Part shown: positions 24,601-32,350 of the stretch, one piece after another | Numbering within the stretch: the first letter of the stretch is position 1 | Layout of the letters: every line of letters starts with the position of its first letter | Assembly: GCF_030867145.1 (NCBI RefSeq) | Contig: NC_134434.1 | Span: 2,728,001 to 2,792,000, forward strand | From: Opisthocomus hoazin | Taxonomy: Eukaryota; Chordata; Aves; Opisthocomiformes; Opisthocomidae | Reading direction: 5' to 3' | DNA length: 64,000 bases | Made by a program: the position numbers and the translations under genes | The notes under the pieces: generated by a model | The model's input: only the letters and a program-made list of their open reading frames with translations | What the model was told of the DNA's origin: nothing | The model's database searches: none

Positions 24601-26509
24601 TGTCAGGAGGATGGGGCCAAGCTCTTTTCAGTGGTGCCCAGTGACAGGACAAGGGGCAATGGGCACAAACTGAGGCACAGGAAGTTCCGTCTGAACATGA
24701 GGAAGAACTTCTTCCCTCTGAGGGTGACGGAGCCCTGGCCCAGGCTGCCCAGGGAGGTTGTGGAGTCTCCTTCTCTGGAGATATTCCAGACCCGCCTGGA
24801 CAAGGTCCTGTGCAGCCTACTGTAGGTGACCCTGCTTCGGCAGGGGGGTTGGACTAGATGACCCACAGAGGTCCCTGCCAACCCCTACTATTCTGTGATA
24901 TTCTGTGATTGTGTGATTCTGTGATTCTGTGGTCTGAAAGGACCCTGAATGAAAGTTTGGTTTCAGGGACATAAACCCCATATCCCTTTGGAGTAATAGC
25001 TGTTGGTGCATATTGTAAAGTGTTGTATCTGTGTGTGATGTTAAATAACTCCCTTTTCCATCTGTCCCCGTAGTGTTTATATCCATCACCCACGTCCATC
25101 GCACCAAGCCATTGTGGAAGAAGAGCCCGCTTTCCAACCGGTGGTGGACGCTCACTGTGGCTGTTGTGTGAGTACCCTCAGGCCCTGATGAGGCACTCCG
25201 GAGAGCTGGAGGAAGGAGGGCTCTAGACCTGCTCCAGCACCAGTTTGCTGGTGCTGAGGAAAATGATAGTGCATGGCAATGGTTCTCCACTGCTGAATTG
25301 GTGAAGGGTCTCTGTTGTGAACTCAGGAGTGTTACATCTGGGCCTGAAAACCCTGATCTGCAGATCCTGGGAAGCTTGTTAGCTCTGCTGAGATTTGCTG
25401 TGTCTGTTTATGATCTTAGATTGCTGGGGCAAGTGGCACAGACTGTGCTGGACCTGAAACTCTGGGAAAACCTCAGTTCTTCACTGACCTTTAACCACGT
25501 TTCCATCTCCCCGGTCTCATGGCTCCTGGGTTTTCTTTCCTTGGTCCTTGTGGTTATCATCAATGAGGCTGTCAAGCTGCATGAAATCAGGTATGGAGGC
25601 AGTAGGGAAGATGGGGAGAAAGGGCTGGAGCCTCATTACAGCCTGGCCTTGAGATGGAGAAAAATGATGTTCAGGGAACAGGGTGGGGAATAAAAAGGAA
25701 AAGATGACTGCATTGTGTAAATCACCTGGCTATTGTGTGCAAGCTCATGTTCCACCTCTCAGGGAGGAAGCGCAGGGGAGGAAAGAGGGTCAGGGAAGGG
25801 CAGTGGCAGTGATTGGGAGCAGGAAGGGAGACCGAATTTCCTTATCTCAAACCAGTGGGAGGGAGACAGTCAAGGTCTATGAAATACCAGTATGGAATTG
25901 CAGAGGGCTGTTCTCTCCATCTCGTCCCATGAGGACAGAGAGGCATTGAATCACAGCACAGGAAACACGTCTTCGCACAGTGCCTGGACTGTGGGACTCA
26001 TTTTCACGGGAAGTGGCTGAAGCCAAGAATTCGTAGCAGGCAAAGTGACTGGCTGTTCTTCCTAGCACAGGGAGCAGCCAGAGCTGGGCGCTGACACTAA
26101 TGAGCATCGATTCGGGAAAGGGGTTGGTGAGCAAAAGCAGTGGGGATTACAGGGAACCCTGATGGGGACAGAACTGCTGTCTCTGTTCCTGGGAAGGATT
26201 TCTGGACCTTTCCCTGCTGTGTCTGGTGGCTCTGGAGATGGGACTTGGCTGGATGGGGTAGGACTGGGACTACATGTCGCTCTCTGGATTTGATTCCCCT
26301 TCAAGGTACCACAGGGCCCAGGCCAGGGACTTCCCTGCTTCTTGGGGCTGTGCAGCTCAGGAATCGCTGTGGGCCAGCCCTGTTTGCCTTTCACCTCTCC
26401 ACATGCTGACTCTGTTCTTTCTTCTGCCTTCTCTAGGGTCCGGGTCCGTTACCAAAAGAGGCAGAAGTTGCAGTTTGAAACAAAGCTGGGGATGAATTCG
26501 CCTTTTTAG
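557..26509 (+). CDS. TMEM94: TMEM94, transmembrane protein 94 (25 coding exons, 5' end outside the window)
   Basis: The product is a multi-pass endoplasmic reticulum membrane protein distantly related to P-type cation ATPases; the human protein has been reported as an ER magnesium-uptake factor and is mutated in a neurodevelopmental-cardiac syndrome. Twenty-five exons, all GT-AG, join in phase to 1107 residues plus TAG; numbering here starts at the first full codon visible. Hydrophobic segments are seen at about residues 28-47, 66-85, 841-864, 871-889, 916-940, 980-1003, 1019-1038 and 1058-1075, with a long cytoplasmic region between the second and third. In it, residues 162-166 read DKQGI where P-type ATPases have DKTGT, and 749-754 read LGSSAN near the usual GDGxND hinge. 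The C-terminus is basic and ends MNSPF. Compared with the human protein (about 1356 residues), roughly 250 N-terminal residues lie upstream. Identity rests on near-continuous agreement with the known vertebrate protein and on the CASKIN2 neighbour. Confidence 0.97.
978..1064 (+). CDS. TMEM94: TMEM94 exon (visible exon 2)
   Basis: In-phase 29-codon exon, residues 35-63. It completes the membrane segment begun in the previous exon ([13 protein letters not shown]) and ends in WQYTLLQLQ. Acceptor GCAG, donor GTAAAG. Confidence 0.96.
1280..1312 (+). repeat. Simple repeat (TGTA)n/(TG)n/(TA)n
   Basis: A compound microsatellite of about 33 nt (TGTATGTATGTATGTGTGTG, then TATACATATATATG) in a TMEM94 intron. 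Confidence 0.9.
1605..1721 (+). CDS. TMEM94: TMEM94 exon (visible exon 3)
   Basis: In-phase 39-codon exon, residues 64-102. It holds the second visible membrane segment ([17 protein letters not shown]) followed by the soluble [14 protein letters not shown] strong T-run precedes the acceptor; donor GTAGGT. Confidence 0.96.
1722..5462 (+). other. TMEM94: TMEM94 intron 3 (3.7 kb)
   Basis: A C/T-rich first part, then the AT-rich block interpreted as an old LINE. No coding exon. Intron 2 (1065-1604) holds only the microsatellite at 1280. Confidence 0.8.
3190..4960 (-). mobile_element. Probable very old CR1/L3-type LINE relic
   Basis: An AT-rich block of TMEM94 intron 3. Read on the minus strand, 4310-4345 resembles the LINE sequence for ANVVPxxKKGK and 4010-4110 resembles the downstream reverse transcriptase region, in the right order. 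It is full of stops and gaps. The core, about 3700-4440, is better supported than the edges. Judged from memory of amniote LINEs, not from an alignment. Confidence 0.4.
5463..5519 (+). CDS. TMEM94: TMEM94 exon (visible exon 4)
   Basis: A small 57-nt in-phase exon, residues 103-121 ([15 protein letters not shown] onward), isolated between two multi-kilobase introns. Acceptor GCTGCAG, donor GTACTA. Confidence 0.95.
6253..6612 (-). mobile_element. CR1 LINE fragment, older copy (copy 1)
   Basis: Begins with CATAGAGTCATAGAAGG and GGGAAGGGACCTTTAAAGG, the CR1 3' end read backwards, and continues to GGCTGCATCAACTCATATC. It lies in a TMEM94 intron, antisense to the gene. It differs from the other copies at many positions and so belongs to an older subfamily. 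Confidence 0.85.
7180..7292 (+). repeat. Probable MIR-type SINE relic
   Basis: Contains AACCTTGGGCAAGTTGCCTC followed by TGACTCCATTTACCCAG, matching the MIR core pattern (CCTTGGGCAAGTTAC..., CAGTTTCC). Diverged, in a TMEM94 intron. Confidence 0.45.
7680..7784 (+). CDS. TMEM94: TMEM94 exon (visible exon 5)
   Basis: In-phase 35-codon exon, residues 122-156, [10 protein letters not shown] to HSLGSVT. Acceptor GGCAG, donor GTGAGT. Confidence 0.96.
8393..8557 (+). CDS. TMEM94: TMEM94 exon with the degenerate P-type ATPase motif (visible exon 6)
   Basis: In-phase 55-codon exon, residues 157-211. It starts [13 protein letters not shown]; the DKQG at 8408-8419 sits where P-type ATPases carry the phosphorylated Asp of DKTG. 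Acceptor TCTAG, donor GTGAGG. Confidence 0.96.
8808..9017 (+). CDS. TMEM94: TMEM94 exon (visible exon 7)
   Basis: In-phase 70-codon exon, residues 212-281. It is hydrophilic and probably disordered; it contains [19 protein letters not shown], well kept between birds and mammals, while the middle is variable. Confidence 0.95.
9174..9489 (+). CDS. TMEM94: TMEM94 exon (visible exon 8)
   Basis: The largest exon seen in this gene: 105 full codons plus one base, residues 282-386. From [14 protein letters not shown] onward it is almost unchanged from the mammalian protein; the first dozen residues are lineage-variable. Donor GTAAGG. Confidence 0.96.
9866..9990 (-). repeat. Probable MIR-type SINE relic
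   Basis: Reads CCTCATTTTATAAATGGG, AAAACCAAGGCATAGAGG and later CTTGAACTCACTTCTGTGC, the antisense of the MIR core (CCTCATTTTACAGATGAG... GAGGCACAGAGAGG). In the intron before visible exon 9. Confidence 0.5.
10227..10400 (+). CDS. TMEM94: TMEM94 exon (visible exon 9)
   Basis: Completes Gly387 and continues [18 protein letters not shown] to KDTTT (residue 444); it ends on the first base of a Ser codon. Acceptor TTTCAG, donor GTAAGG. Confidence 0.96.
13471..13573 (+). CDS. TMEM94: TMEM94 exon (visible exon 10)
   Basis: Completes Ser445 and encodes [20 protein letters not shown] onward to SGSD (residue 478), ending with two bases of Arg479. Acceptor TTCAG, donor GTGGGC. Confidence 0.96.
14818..15035 (+). 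CDS. TMEM94: TMEM94 exon (visible exon 11)
   Basis: Residues 480-551. It contains the Cys-rich run [16 protein letters not shown] and the stretch [15 protein letters not shown], both typical of the family. It ends on the first base of Glu552, which depends on the downstream acceptor choice. Confidence 0.96.
15540..15645 (+). repeat. Probable MIR-type SINE relic
   Basis: Contains CTTAATCTCTGCCTTGGTC and CCATTCTGTAAAATGTGAAT, which follow the MIR pattern TTAACCTCTCTGCCTCAG... CATCTGTAAAATGGGGAT. In the intron after visible exon 11. Confidence 0.5.
16116..16132 (+). repeat. Short (TG)n microsatellite
   Basis: TATATGTGTGTGTGTAT, about 130 nt before the acceptor of visible exon 12. Confidence 0.8.
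16262..16443 (+). CDS. TMEM94: TMEM94 exon (visible exon 12)
   Basis: Residues 553-612, including [20 protein letters not shown], highly conserved. The acceptor is a tandem AAGAAG with a poor pyrimidine tract; the first AG is chosen because it keeps the Glu found in mammals. Confidence 0.94.
16641..16779 (+). CDS. TMEM94: TMEM94 exon (visible exon 13)
   Basis: Residues 613-658, from [20 protein letters not shown] to the Ser/Pro-rich [22 protein letters not shown] resembles the part of P-type ATPase P-domains that precedes the hinge. Donor GTGAGA. Confidence 0.96.
17414..17529 (+). CDS. TMEM94: TMEM94 exon (visible exon 14)
   Basis: Completes Val659 and encodes [20 protein letters not shown] to CNR697. 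It is acidic and probably a flexible loop. Acceptor CTCCAG, donor GTGAGG. Confidence 0.96.
17734..17746 (+). repeat. Homopolymer T13
   Basis: Thirteen consecutive T in a TMEM94 intron; not followed by a used exon. Confidence 0.9.
18437..18536 (+). CDS. TMEM94: TMEM94 exon (visible exon 15)
   Basis: Residues 698-730, [19 protein letters not shown] to FTDCTPE, ending on the first base of Thr731. Near-identical to the mammalian segment. Acceptor TTTCAG, donor GTAAGT. Confidence 0.96.
20005..20113 (+). CDS. TMEM94: TMEM94 exon with the hinge-like motif (visible exon 16)
   Basis: Completes Thr731; residues 732-766. [20 protein letters not shown] lies where P-type ATPases have a GDGxND hinge followed by a helix and an AD(I/V) element, so the layout of the fold is kept while the acidic residues are not. 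Confidence 0.96.
20652..20841 (+). CDS. TMEM94: TMEM94 exon (visible exon 17)
   Basis: Completes Ser767; residues 768-830, [18 protein letters not shown] through [14 protein letters not shown] to SIIRLIEQ. It ends just before the C-terminal membrane block. Donor GTAAGC. Confidence 0.96.
21396..21473 (+). CDS. TMEM94: TMEM94 exon, C-terminal membrane block (visible exon 18)
   Basis: In-phase 26-codon exon, residues 831-856: [17 protein letters not shown] then CQLTLVVIQ, the first membrane segment after the cytoplasmic region. Donor GTGAGT. Confidence 0.96.
21856..21941 (+). CDS. TMEM94: TMEM94 exon, membrane block (visible exon 19)
   Basis: Residues 857-884: [19 protein letters not shown] then [10 protein letters not shown] Pro-Pro turn separates two hydrophobic stretches. 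Ends with two bases of Ser885. Confidence 0.96.
22506..22587 (+). CDS. TMEM94: TMEM94 exon, membrane-block loop (visible exon 20)
   Basis: Residues 886-912: a short hydrophobic start (ISLLG) and then a polar loop, [16 protein letters not shown] to IPKK. Donor GTAGGT. Confidence 0.95.
22902..23056 (+). CDS. TMEM94: TMEM94 exon, membrane block with two N-glycosylation sequons (visible exon 21)
   Basis: Residues 913-963. A long hydrophobic segment ([10 protein letters not shown] onward) is followed by a polar loop with two sequons, NTT at 948 and NLT at 953, consistent with a luminal loop. This loop is more divergent from mammals than the helices. Confidence 0.95.
23374..23468 (+). CDS. TMEM94: TMEM94 exon, membrane block (visible exon 22)
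   Basis: Residues 965-995: [20 protein letters not shown] then [11 protein letters not shown], entering the next membrane segment. Acceptor ACTAG, donor GTAAGT. Confidence 0.95.
24468..24931 (+). mobile_element. CR1 LINE 3' fragment (copy 2), TMEM94 intron 22
   Basis: 5'-truncated within the end of the reverse transcriptase ORF (peptide [18 protein letters not shown]) and ending in repeated ATTCTGTG-type 8-mers at about 24885-24931. It is in sense orientation to TMEM94. By eye it differs from copy 3 at about 19 of about 400 positions. Confidence 0.95.
25074..25167 (+). CDS. TMEM94: TMEM94 exon, membrane block (visible exon 23)
   Basis: Residues 997-1026: [20 protein letters not shown] then [12 protein letters not shown]. 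The basic loop [11 protein letters not shown] separates two membrane segments. The preceding intron carries a young CR1. Confidence 0.96.
25420..25590 (+). CDS. TMEM94: TMEM94 exon, last membrane segments (visible exon 24)
   Basis: Residues 1028-1083. It finishes [15 protein letters not shown] and encodes the last segment, [16 protein letters not shown], followed by AVKLHEI. Donor GTATGG. Confidence 0.96.
26437..26509 (+). CDS. TMEM94: TMEM94 terminal exon with stop (visible exon 25)
   Basis: Completes Arg1084 and encodes the basic tail [18 protein letters not shown] to MNSPF, then TAG at 26507-26509. Acceptor TCTAG after a good pyrimidine tract. Confidence 0.97.
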
Positions 26510-27206
26510 ACCCTCCCAGCTCGAGTACCTTGGAGCCAGGGCTACACAGCTGCATCCTGCACTGGGAGAGGGGCTGCACCAGAGGCTCAGGGAGTTTCCC
26601 CTCACACATGCAAACCAGACAGCCTCCTTGCAAAACTACATCAGCACCTTCCAGGGGCCCCCAGGCAGGGCACTGCTATCAGGATCCCCCAGCAGGTATG
26701 CAGCCCCTCCCCGGCCTGCTAGGGTACTCCCAAGGGAGCCTGCAAGCTCTGGTGGCTGTTCGGGCTGCTCTTCCTTTATTTATTTATTACTAGAGGTTTT
26801 TGTTAGTATCATGGTGATGCTGAAATGAAGTGACTCCTTCCCTCTGTGTGAGCAGATAGGTTTCTTGGACCTGGCAGGAGAATCGGGGCCAGCAGGGGAG
26901 ACACAGGACTGCTGAAGCAAGAGGACTCTGTTGAAACCTGTTCTGTTTTTCCATGTCTGCTCTCCTGGATGATGTGTGTGTGTGCATGCCTGTGCGTGCC
27001 CTCACCCACTTCCCTGTCCCTGCGTCCTGCGGCAAAGGAGCCATCTCTGTTGCAGTGCTGGGTGGCGGGAGCTCACGTTCCCAGTGGGACACTGGGAAGG
27101 GTCTCAGCAGTGTGCTGGGAAGCCCCTATGATGGCCAGGCTGTGGTGGGCCTGCCCTCTAGTGCTGTTGCTGTAGCCATAGCCCAGCTATTGAGTGCTTC
27201 AAGAGG

Positions 27207-27247
27207 GATGAGGCAGGGCTTTAAGAGGATGAGGCAGGGCTTTAAGA
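27207..27247 (+). repeat. 21-bp tandem duplication in the TMEM94 3' UTR
   Basis: GATGAGGCAGGGCTTTAAGA repeats with a 21-nt period, two copies without mismatch. Confidence 0.9.
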
Positions 27248-28991
27248 AAAGCTGTCCACGTTTAGCCCTAGGGATCTGGTGCCGAGGGAGGCAGGAGGGC
27301 AGCTCTGCCTGCCTATGGGGAGTCAGCAGGGCTCAGCTTCCTCCAGCCCTGTTGAACCAACTTTTATCTGCTTTAACAACCCCCAGAGAGGTTTATAACT
27401 GTGTTTCTTTTGGTAGTTAAATTGCCATTCTGCTTCAGTAAAATGCCTGCTTGAGAGGGCCGTAGCTAGAGATAAAACCTGCCAGTCCTGCCGTGGAGGG
27501 ATGGGGACATTCCAGGCAGGATATCTGCATCTTGCAGTTGTGGTGGATGGCTCCTTTCCCAGGCCTGGGATTGTGCTGCATCCAGTCCTTGCTCTCCAAG
27601 GCACAGGGAAACCCCCCTCATCCTGTCTTTCTGTGATAGCGTTAGGAAGTCTCTCCCCTCCCTGCTGCTGCCCTCACATCTCTTCCCTGTTTTTCTGGAG
27701 GTCTCTTCTTCATTGGACTGAGGGGACACCTTCCCCCGAGGGCTGCTGCAAACCCTCATTTGCCCCAGTGCGGCACACAAGCTCTTGAGCTCTGAACCGA
27801 CCACGGCTGTACTGGGAACACTGGTACTGTTGTGGGCTGACAGTCAAGGGCCACACAGGAGCAGACAGGCTTGGCTACTGGAATATTTGCAGCTCATGGA
27901 GATGTTGACTCCCTTCCTAGTACTAAAAACTGGCTAAAGCTGGTAGATCCTGGCACTGGTTTTGCTCCCAATATTAACACTGCAATACACGGCCATTACT
28001 TCCCCTTTCGCCTGAGACTAACAGAGAGCTCCTGGTCCTTCCCCGGCAGGCAGGGAGCTGGCTGGGAACCCCAAGCTCTGCCCTGCCGCTCCACCTCGTC
28101 TTCCTTACATTTCAGCATAACCAGAGAGCATGCACACTACTGCGTGTCTCTGAGCAATACCCTTCTCCCTGCTGTGGGTCTGGTAGGAGAGCAAAGGGGG
28201 GTTACAGCCAGCCTCGGAGCTCTGGGGACAGACGGAGGACGCTGGAGGGGGGCAGCTGGGGGTGTTCAGAGGCCTGGACTCTGTTCCTGCAGCTGGGGAG
28301 TGGGTGTTTAGATTCCACGCTGCTGGCAGGGTCGCGTGGGGTAGGGAGCCAGCAGCTCACTGAGGAGACGCAGGGCTGCTCTGCAGCGCAGCAGCACCAG
28401 GCCACTCCTGCTCGCAGAGCGGGTCTGCTCACCTTTGCCAGCTGGGCTGCACTCCGCAGAGCTGCCTGGCCCAGGGACAACAAGCTGCATCTCTCAGTTC
28501 ACTAAATGCCAGCTCCAGATCTGTTACCCCTGGCACCTGAGAAATCAGCTTTTCCTTCTGCTGCCAGGGTCAGCTAGCAGGTGAGGTACGGTCTCTTCTG
28601 GGGCCGCGCTGAGCTGGAGTCAGAGGCAGCACCAAGCTGCTCCCGGCTGTTCCTGCAGAGCAACCTTCCCCCCGCCCGAGACCTTAGCTCTTGCCCTGTG
28701 CCAGTAACTGTGATAAAAGGCAGCAGATACCGGGGCCTCCTGCGGGCCACACCTTCCTCTAGAGGAGGCACCTCCAACGTTTCCTTCTCTGGGCGATCAC
28801 AAACGTTTATTTTCCTGCACCCTCCTTCCCCTGCTAGACTTGGAGGGAGGCGAGGTGTATGAAGGGAACCTTTTGGATGGTCCCTCCACTGCCACCCTTC
28901 CCTCTGCCGCTGAGGTATCCGAGGGCCAGGGTGCATGGCTTCAGAAAGAAATTTCCTACAGCGAGATGTTTTTAAATGGTGTATATTTTAT

Positions 28992-29037
28992 ATTAAATTT
29001 TTTGGGATGTATGTAAAAATATTTGATTTGTATTAAA
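28992..29037 (+). promoter_or_regulatory. TMEM94: Alternative ATTAAA polyadenylation signals of TMEM94
   Basis: Two ATTAAA hexamers, at 28992-28997 and 29032-29037, lie in the AT-rich end of the 3' UTR upstream of AATAAA. Either could give slightly shorter transcripts. Confidence 0.4.
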
Positions 29038-29103
29038 ACTTGTAAATTGTATAAAAAAAAAAGAAACAAACGCAGACCCCCATGCATCCAGTGTATGAAC
29101 GGC

Positions 29104-29109
29104 AATAAA
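29104..29109 (+). promoter_or_regulatory. TMEM94: Polyadenylation signal AATAAA of TMEM94
   Basis: A canonical hexamer about 2.6 kb after the stop codon, followed within 10-20 bases by a GT-containing stretch (TGATGGTCTC). Confidence 0.65.
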
Positions 29110-29125
29110 TGATGGTCTCGGATAA

Positions 29126-29865
29126 CACACAGCGAGAGCGGGAGGGAGTTTGCACCCAGCATCTACGGCTGCTCGTGTCATAGGGTCCGAGTCGTGTTGG
29201 AGGGACACGGCCCGACAGCGTGATGCTCCTGGGACCCGATCCTGGCACTGCCTCCCACTTTCTGCTCAGCTTTGGGCAAATCTGTCCAGCTCCGACTGGC
29301 TCTTCGTGCAGAAGAGCGCGCTTACCTCGTGGTCTCCGGGGTCGCAGGCGCCGCACACGTGGCTGCTCCCCAGCACGCCTCGGTCGTGGCGGGTGGCACG
29401 GGTTGAAGCCTCCTGTGTGAACGGGCAGGGGCGAGCTGGGATGGGCGCTGCGAGCGCTGGAGAAAGGCAGCGTGGCGAGAGGGCGAGGCCTGGGCTTCTT
29501 GTTCGGAGCAAAGCTGGAGCTGGTGCCGCTGTGGCCGCGCTCCGATCACCGAGCAGGACGGAGGAGTGCCTTGCCTGGAGGCAGGCGCAGCTGAGGCTTC
29601 AGACGTGTCCAAAGCTGGGCAGTGGGGCACTGGATGGTGGTGTTGGTCCCCAGCGCTCTCCCCACAGGGCACTGCCGTGGTGGTGAGACTCGAACGGAAT
29701 GTTAGCCGCGCTGGAGGTGACAGCGGGACTCTCACCAGGGGAGATGATCTGAGGAAACCCAGATCTTCAGCACTCACGGGCCAGGATAAAGCCGATCCTT
29801 GAACTTCAGAGTAGGAGACAAGCTTGTGCGATTTGACACGAGGGAGACAACTAGGCAAAACTATC
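29126..29865. other. Intergenic gap between convergent TMEM94 and CASKIN2
   Basis: About 740 bases between the two predicted cleavage sites. It is GC-rich with many CpG. Open frames on both strands here resemble no protein I know and look like a product of base composition. No repeat recognised. Confidence 0.5.
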
Positions 29866-29889
29866 AAAAGGGTAAAATATGCCCCATTG

Positions 29890-29895
29890 TTTAAT
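29890..29895 (-). promoter_or_regulatory. CASKIN2: Probable ATTAAA polyadenylation signal of CASKIN2
   Basis: The plus-strand TTTAAT reads ATTAAA on the minus strand. A T/G-rich stretch follows downstream on the minus strand (TTTTACCCTTTTGATAG). A second ATTAAA at 30150-30155 is a possible earlier site. Confidence 0.45.
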
Positions 29896-30269
29896 AGAAT
29901 TTAGTCTTAATGGATGTTAGTGGAAAACAAAACACACGATTAACACAAACAGAGCAGATGGTTTAAAATCTGTTGTCAGTCTGGTGATCACATGGGCTAT
30001 TTTTTCCCCTCGCTGTCTTGCTGCATGGAGCAGGTGCAGCTGGGGTCAGTTAGTCCCGGTTGCAGTGTACATAACTTACGCACCATACAGTAGCTTCAAA
30101 ATAGAGATCTCGAGCTTAAAAAATAGGCATTCTTCTGCAAAATCAAATGTTTAATTCCCTTATTGACGATGAGAGCAGCCTGGTGCTGCCCTCAGGTGGC
30201 TCAGACAGCGACAGCTCCACCCCAGTGTCCTCTTATCCCTGACCCTAGAGTACAAGACTTGCAGTTCTG

Positions 30270-30360
30270 GTTAGTAAATACATACAATAAATCACATTTA
30301 AAATATATACATTGGCCTTTAAAAAAAACATTTACAGTTTATCAACATTGGAAAAAAATA
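30270..30360 (-). promoter_or_regulatory. CASKIN2: AU-rich block in the CASKIN2 3' UTR
   Basis: On the minus strand this reads as U-rich RNA with TGTAAATG, TGTATATA and TGTATTTA, resembling Pumilio- and AU-element-type sites. This is motif resemblance only. Confidence 0.3.
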
Positions 30361-32253
30361 ACTGGGCTTGTCCCAGGTTGACTCGTGAGAGTAAAAATCA
30401 GTTTTAAAAGGTTTCTGCAAACCTTTTGATAAAGTGCCACTGGTTGTAGCTATTCAGAAACAAATGGGGTCCACGACGTAGCACTTGCCTGTCAGACACG
30501 GTCATTTAAATACGCTCAATGCGATGTATAAATCAGAGCAGCCACCTAGCCAGGACAGAAGTTGCCTTCACTGCCTCAAACTGACCTCAAGTCCCAGCCA
30601 ACAATATATTTTTTTTTTTCCCCAGAGCTTTTTTGTCTTTGCTTTTCAGCCTAGAAGCCAGGTAGGCACCTCCTGCCCGCCCGGCCCGTGGCACAACGGC
30701 TGCTCGCGAGTGGGGACCCTCGGGAGCGCCCCGGCTGCTCCCCTTCCCCTGCAAGGGGCCGAGGGGCGGCAGGCAGCCCAGTTCAGCCGCAAACTCCCAA
30801 AGCGACTGGGCAGCAACTGCCTCTCTGGCCACCTCCTCCCCTTCCAGTTTGGTTCTGCCTTGGTGATTTTTCTAAAAACGCGGGATATGTGGATTTGGTT
30901 TTCCCTTTGTTTGGAATTTTTGTAGCAAACGGCACTCAGTACAACCTTAGGTTCCTTGCTGGTGCTCCGATGCTTTCATTTGCTTGGCATGCCGAGCGCA
31001 AGCCAAGTTCAGGGCTCTTGGACATATTTAGACATGCACTACTGAACAGATCCTGCTCGAGAAATCTGTCTTCCAGCTATGCAGCCGCTCCTGCCGCTGG
31101 GACGCGGAGAGCTGTCGCTGCTGCTCCCCCGCTGCAGCCACGGGGCTGCGACCGCAGCCAGCCCGCGTGCTCCTCCGCCCCGTGCACGCGGGGTCACCTC
31201 TCCCGCTGGGATCAGAGCTGCATCTCCCGGAGTTCCAAACGCTGCTACTGTTCAACAACGCTCGCAGCGGAGTCTGCGCCAGCAGCTCCCCGCGGGGAGG
31301 GGGAATGGCAGACGGGACCATTTTCTCCCCAAAAAACGGATAGGGGAGGGAAAAAAAAAAAGAGAAAGAAAGCAGTAACCGTGCTGCCCCTTCACCCTGG
31401 CCACAGCGGGGTGGCCGCTGGCACAGGCACGGTGTCGGCAGAGGGCAGCCTCCCTTCAGCAGCACGACCCAGTCGGACTGGAGCCAACGCACAGGCCTTC
31501 GGCGCTCCATCACCATCCTCATCGCTCTGGGGAAGGGGCAGGCAGACCTCCGCGTCCAGCAGCGCCGTGGTGGAGCATCCGCTGCTTCGCAGGCTGTGCC
31601 AGCCCCGTCTCAAGGCATTTGCGGGTCCCACCGGAGGGATTTCGATCCACTTGGATTACACGCTGCCTGACGCCGACGCGTTTGGAAAAGCGGCAAATAA
31701 AGCAGAAAGGTTCCTTCTCGCTCCGCAAGCTGCCAAGCTGCGACAGGCCCTGTCTTCTGGTAGCTGCTGTCAGGCCTTGCTGGGGCTGGGCTCTGCTCAG
31801 TAAATAGCCAGCGCGGTGGCGGCTGCCCAGGGAGGTCTCTCCTGTGACACATTGTTGGCCGGGGATAAATAATTAGAGGCAGGACTCGGCAGTGCAGCGA
31901 GGAAAGAGAAAGGTCCCTTGTGGAGGCTCCTCGGCTCTGTGCAAGGGAGCGAGGGCTTCTCCGTGGCCTCCGGGACCGCGTGTGCGGCCCCTCTGGGCTC
32001 CCCTCCCGCTGCTGGGCTGGTGGGAAACGCCTGACCCCCTCGGAAACCAGCCCACAGCCGCGCTGGCACGTGCGATACGGAGCCGGGGAGAGCACGGAGG
32101 GGCGGCTGCGTTCCCAGCCGCAGTGCACAGTGCGGGCAGGGAGGCTGCTGGGGAGACCCGGAGGCCCCGTTGGGTGCCGGATCCGCTCTCCCCCCGTCAC
32201 GAGGGGCACTGGCGGAGCAGCCGGAGGCAGGGAGGGGAAGGAGGGAGCAAGCC

Positions 32254-32350
32254 TCAGTCCAGCATCGCGTCCAGCTGGTCGGCCAGGTCGTCGAACATGT
32301 TGCTGATGTCTTCCAGGATGTTCTTGGCTGAGTGCATGGCCCCGGGGCGG
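32254..32350 (-). CDS. CASKIN2: CASKIN2 terminal exon with stop
   Basis: Completes Ser1425 and encodes residues 1426-1456, [16 protein letters not shown] then [15 protein letters not shown], and TGA at 32254-32256. The acidic amphipathic end is shared by the CASKIN family. Confidence 0.96.

Larger units (their letters stand above)
23469..26436 (+). other. TMEM94: TMEM94 introns 22-24
   Basis: Intron 23469-25073 holds CR1 copy 2 and a small 11-nt direct duplication (GTTCCTTTCCA) just downstream of 23690. The intron 25591-26436 shows nothing recognised. Confidence 0.75.
26510..29125 (+). other. TMEM94: TMEM94 3' untranslated region
   Basis: Sequence after the TAG with no recognisable coding exon, running to the AATAAA at 29104. 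The last 150 bases are AT-rich in a GC-richer context, as is common at avian 3' ends. The exact end, about 29120-29130, is an estimate from the signal position. A 21-bp tandem duplication lies at 27207-27247. Confidence 0.7.
29866..32253 (-). other. CASKIN2: CASKIN2 3' untranslated region
   Basis: Reading down from the TGA at 32254, the region has no coding exon and ends at an ATTAAA (minus strand) near 29890. The proximal part (about 30.65-32.25 kb) is GC-rich; the distal part (29.87-30.65 kb) is AT-rich with several TTTA/ATTTA elements on the minus strand. The end coordinate is estimated. Confidence 0.6.

Noticed and set aside
31695..31700. AATAAA on the + strand as a distal TMEM94 polyadenylation signal
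   Set aside because: It lies over 2.5 kb beyond the better-placed AATAAA at 29104, within the CASKIN2 3' UTR; a chance hexamer is more likely.
30688..31803. A 371-codon open frame on the + strand
   Set aside because: It lies in GC-rich sequence antisense to the CASKIN2 3' UTR, has no recognisable domain, is dominated by Ala/Arg/Ser/Pro and lacks splice or promoter context. Long chance frames are expected at this GC content.
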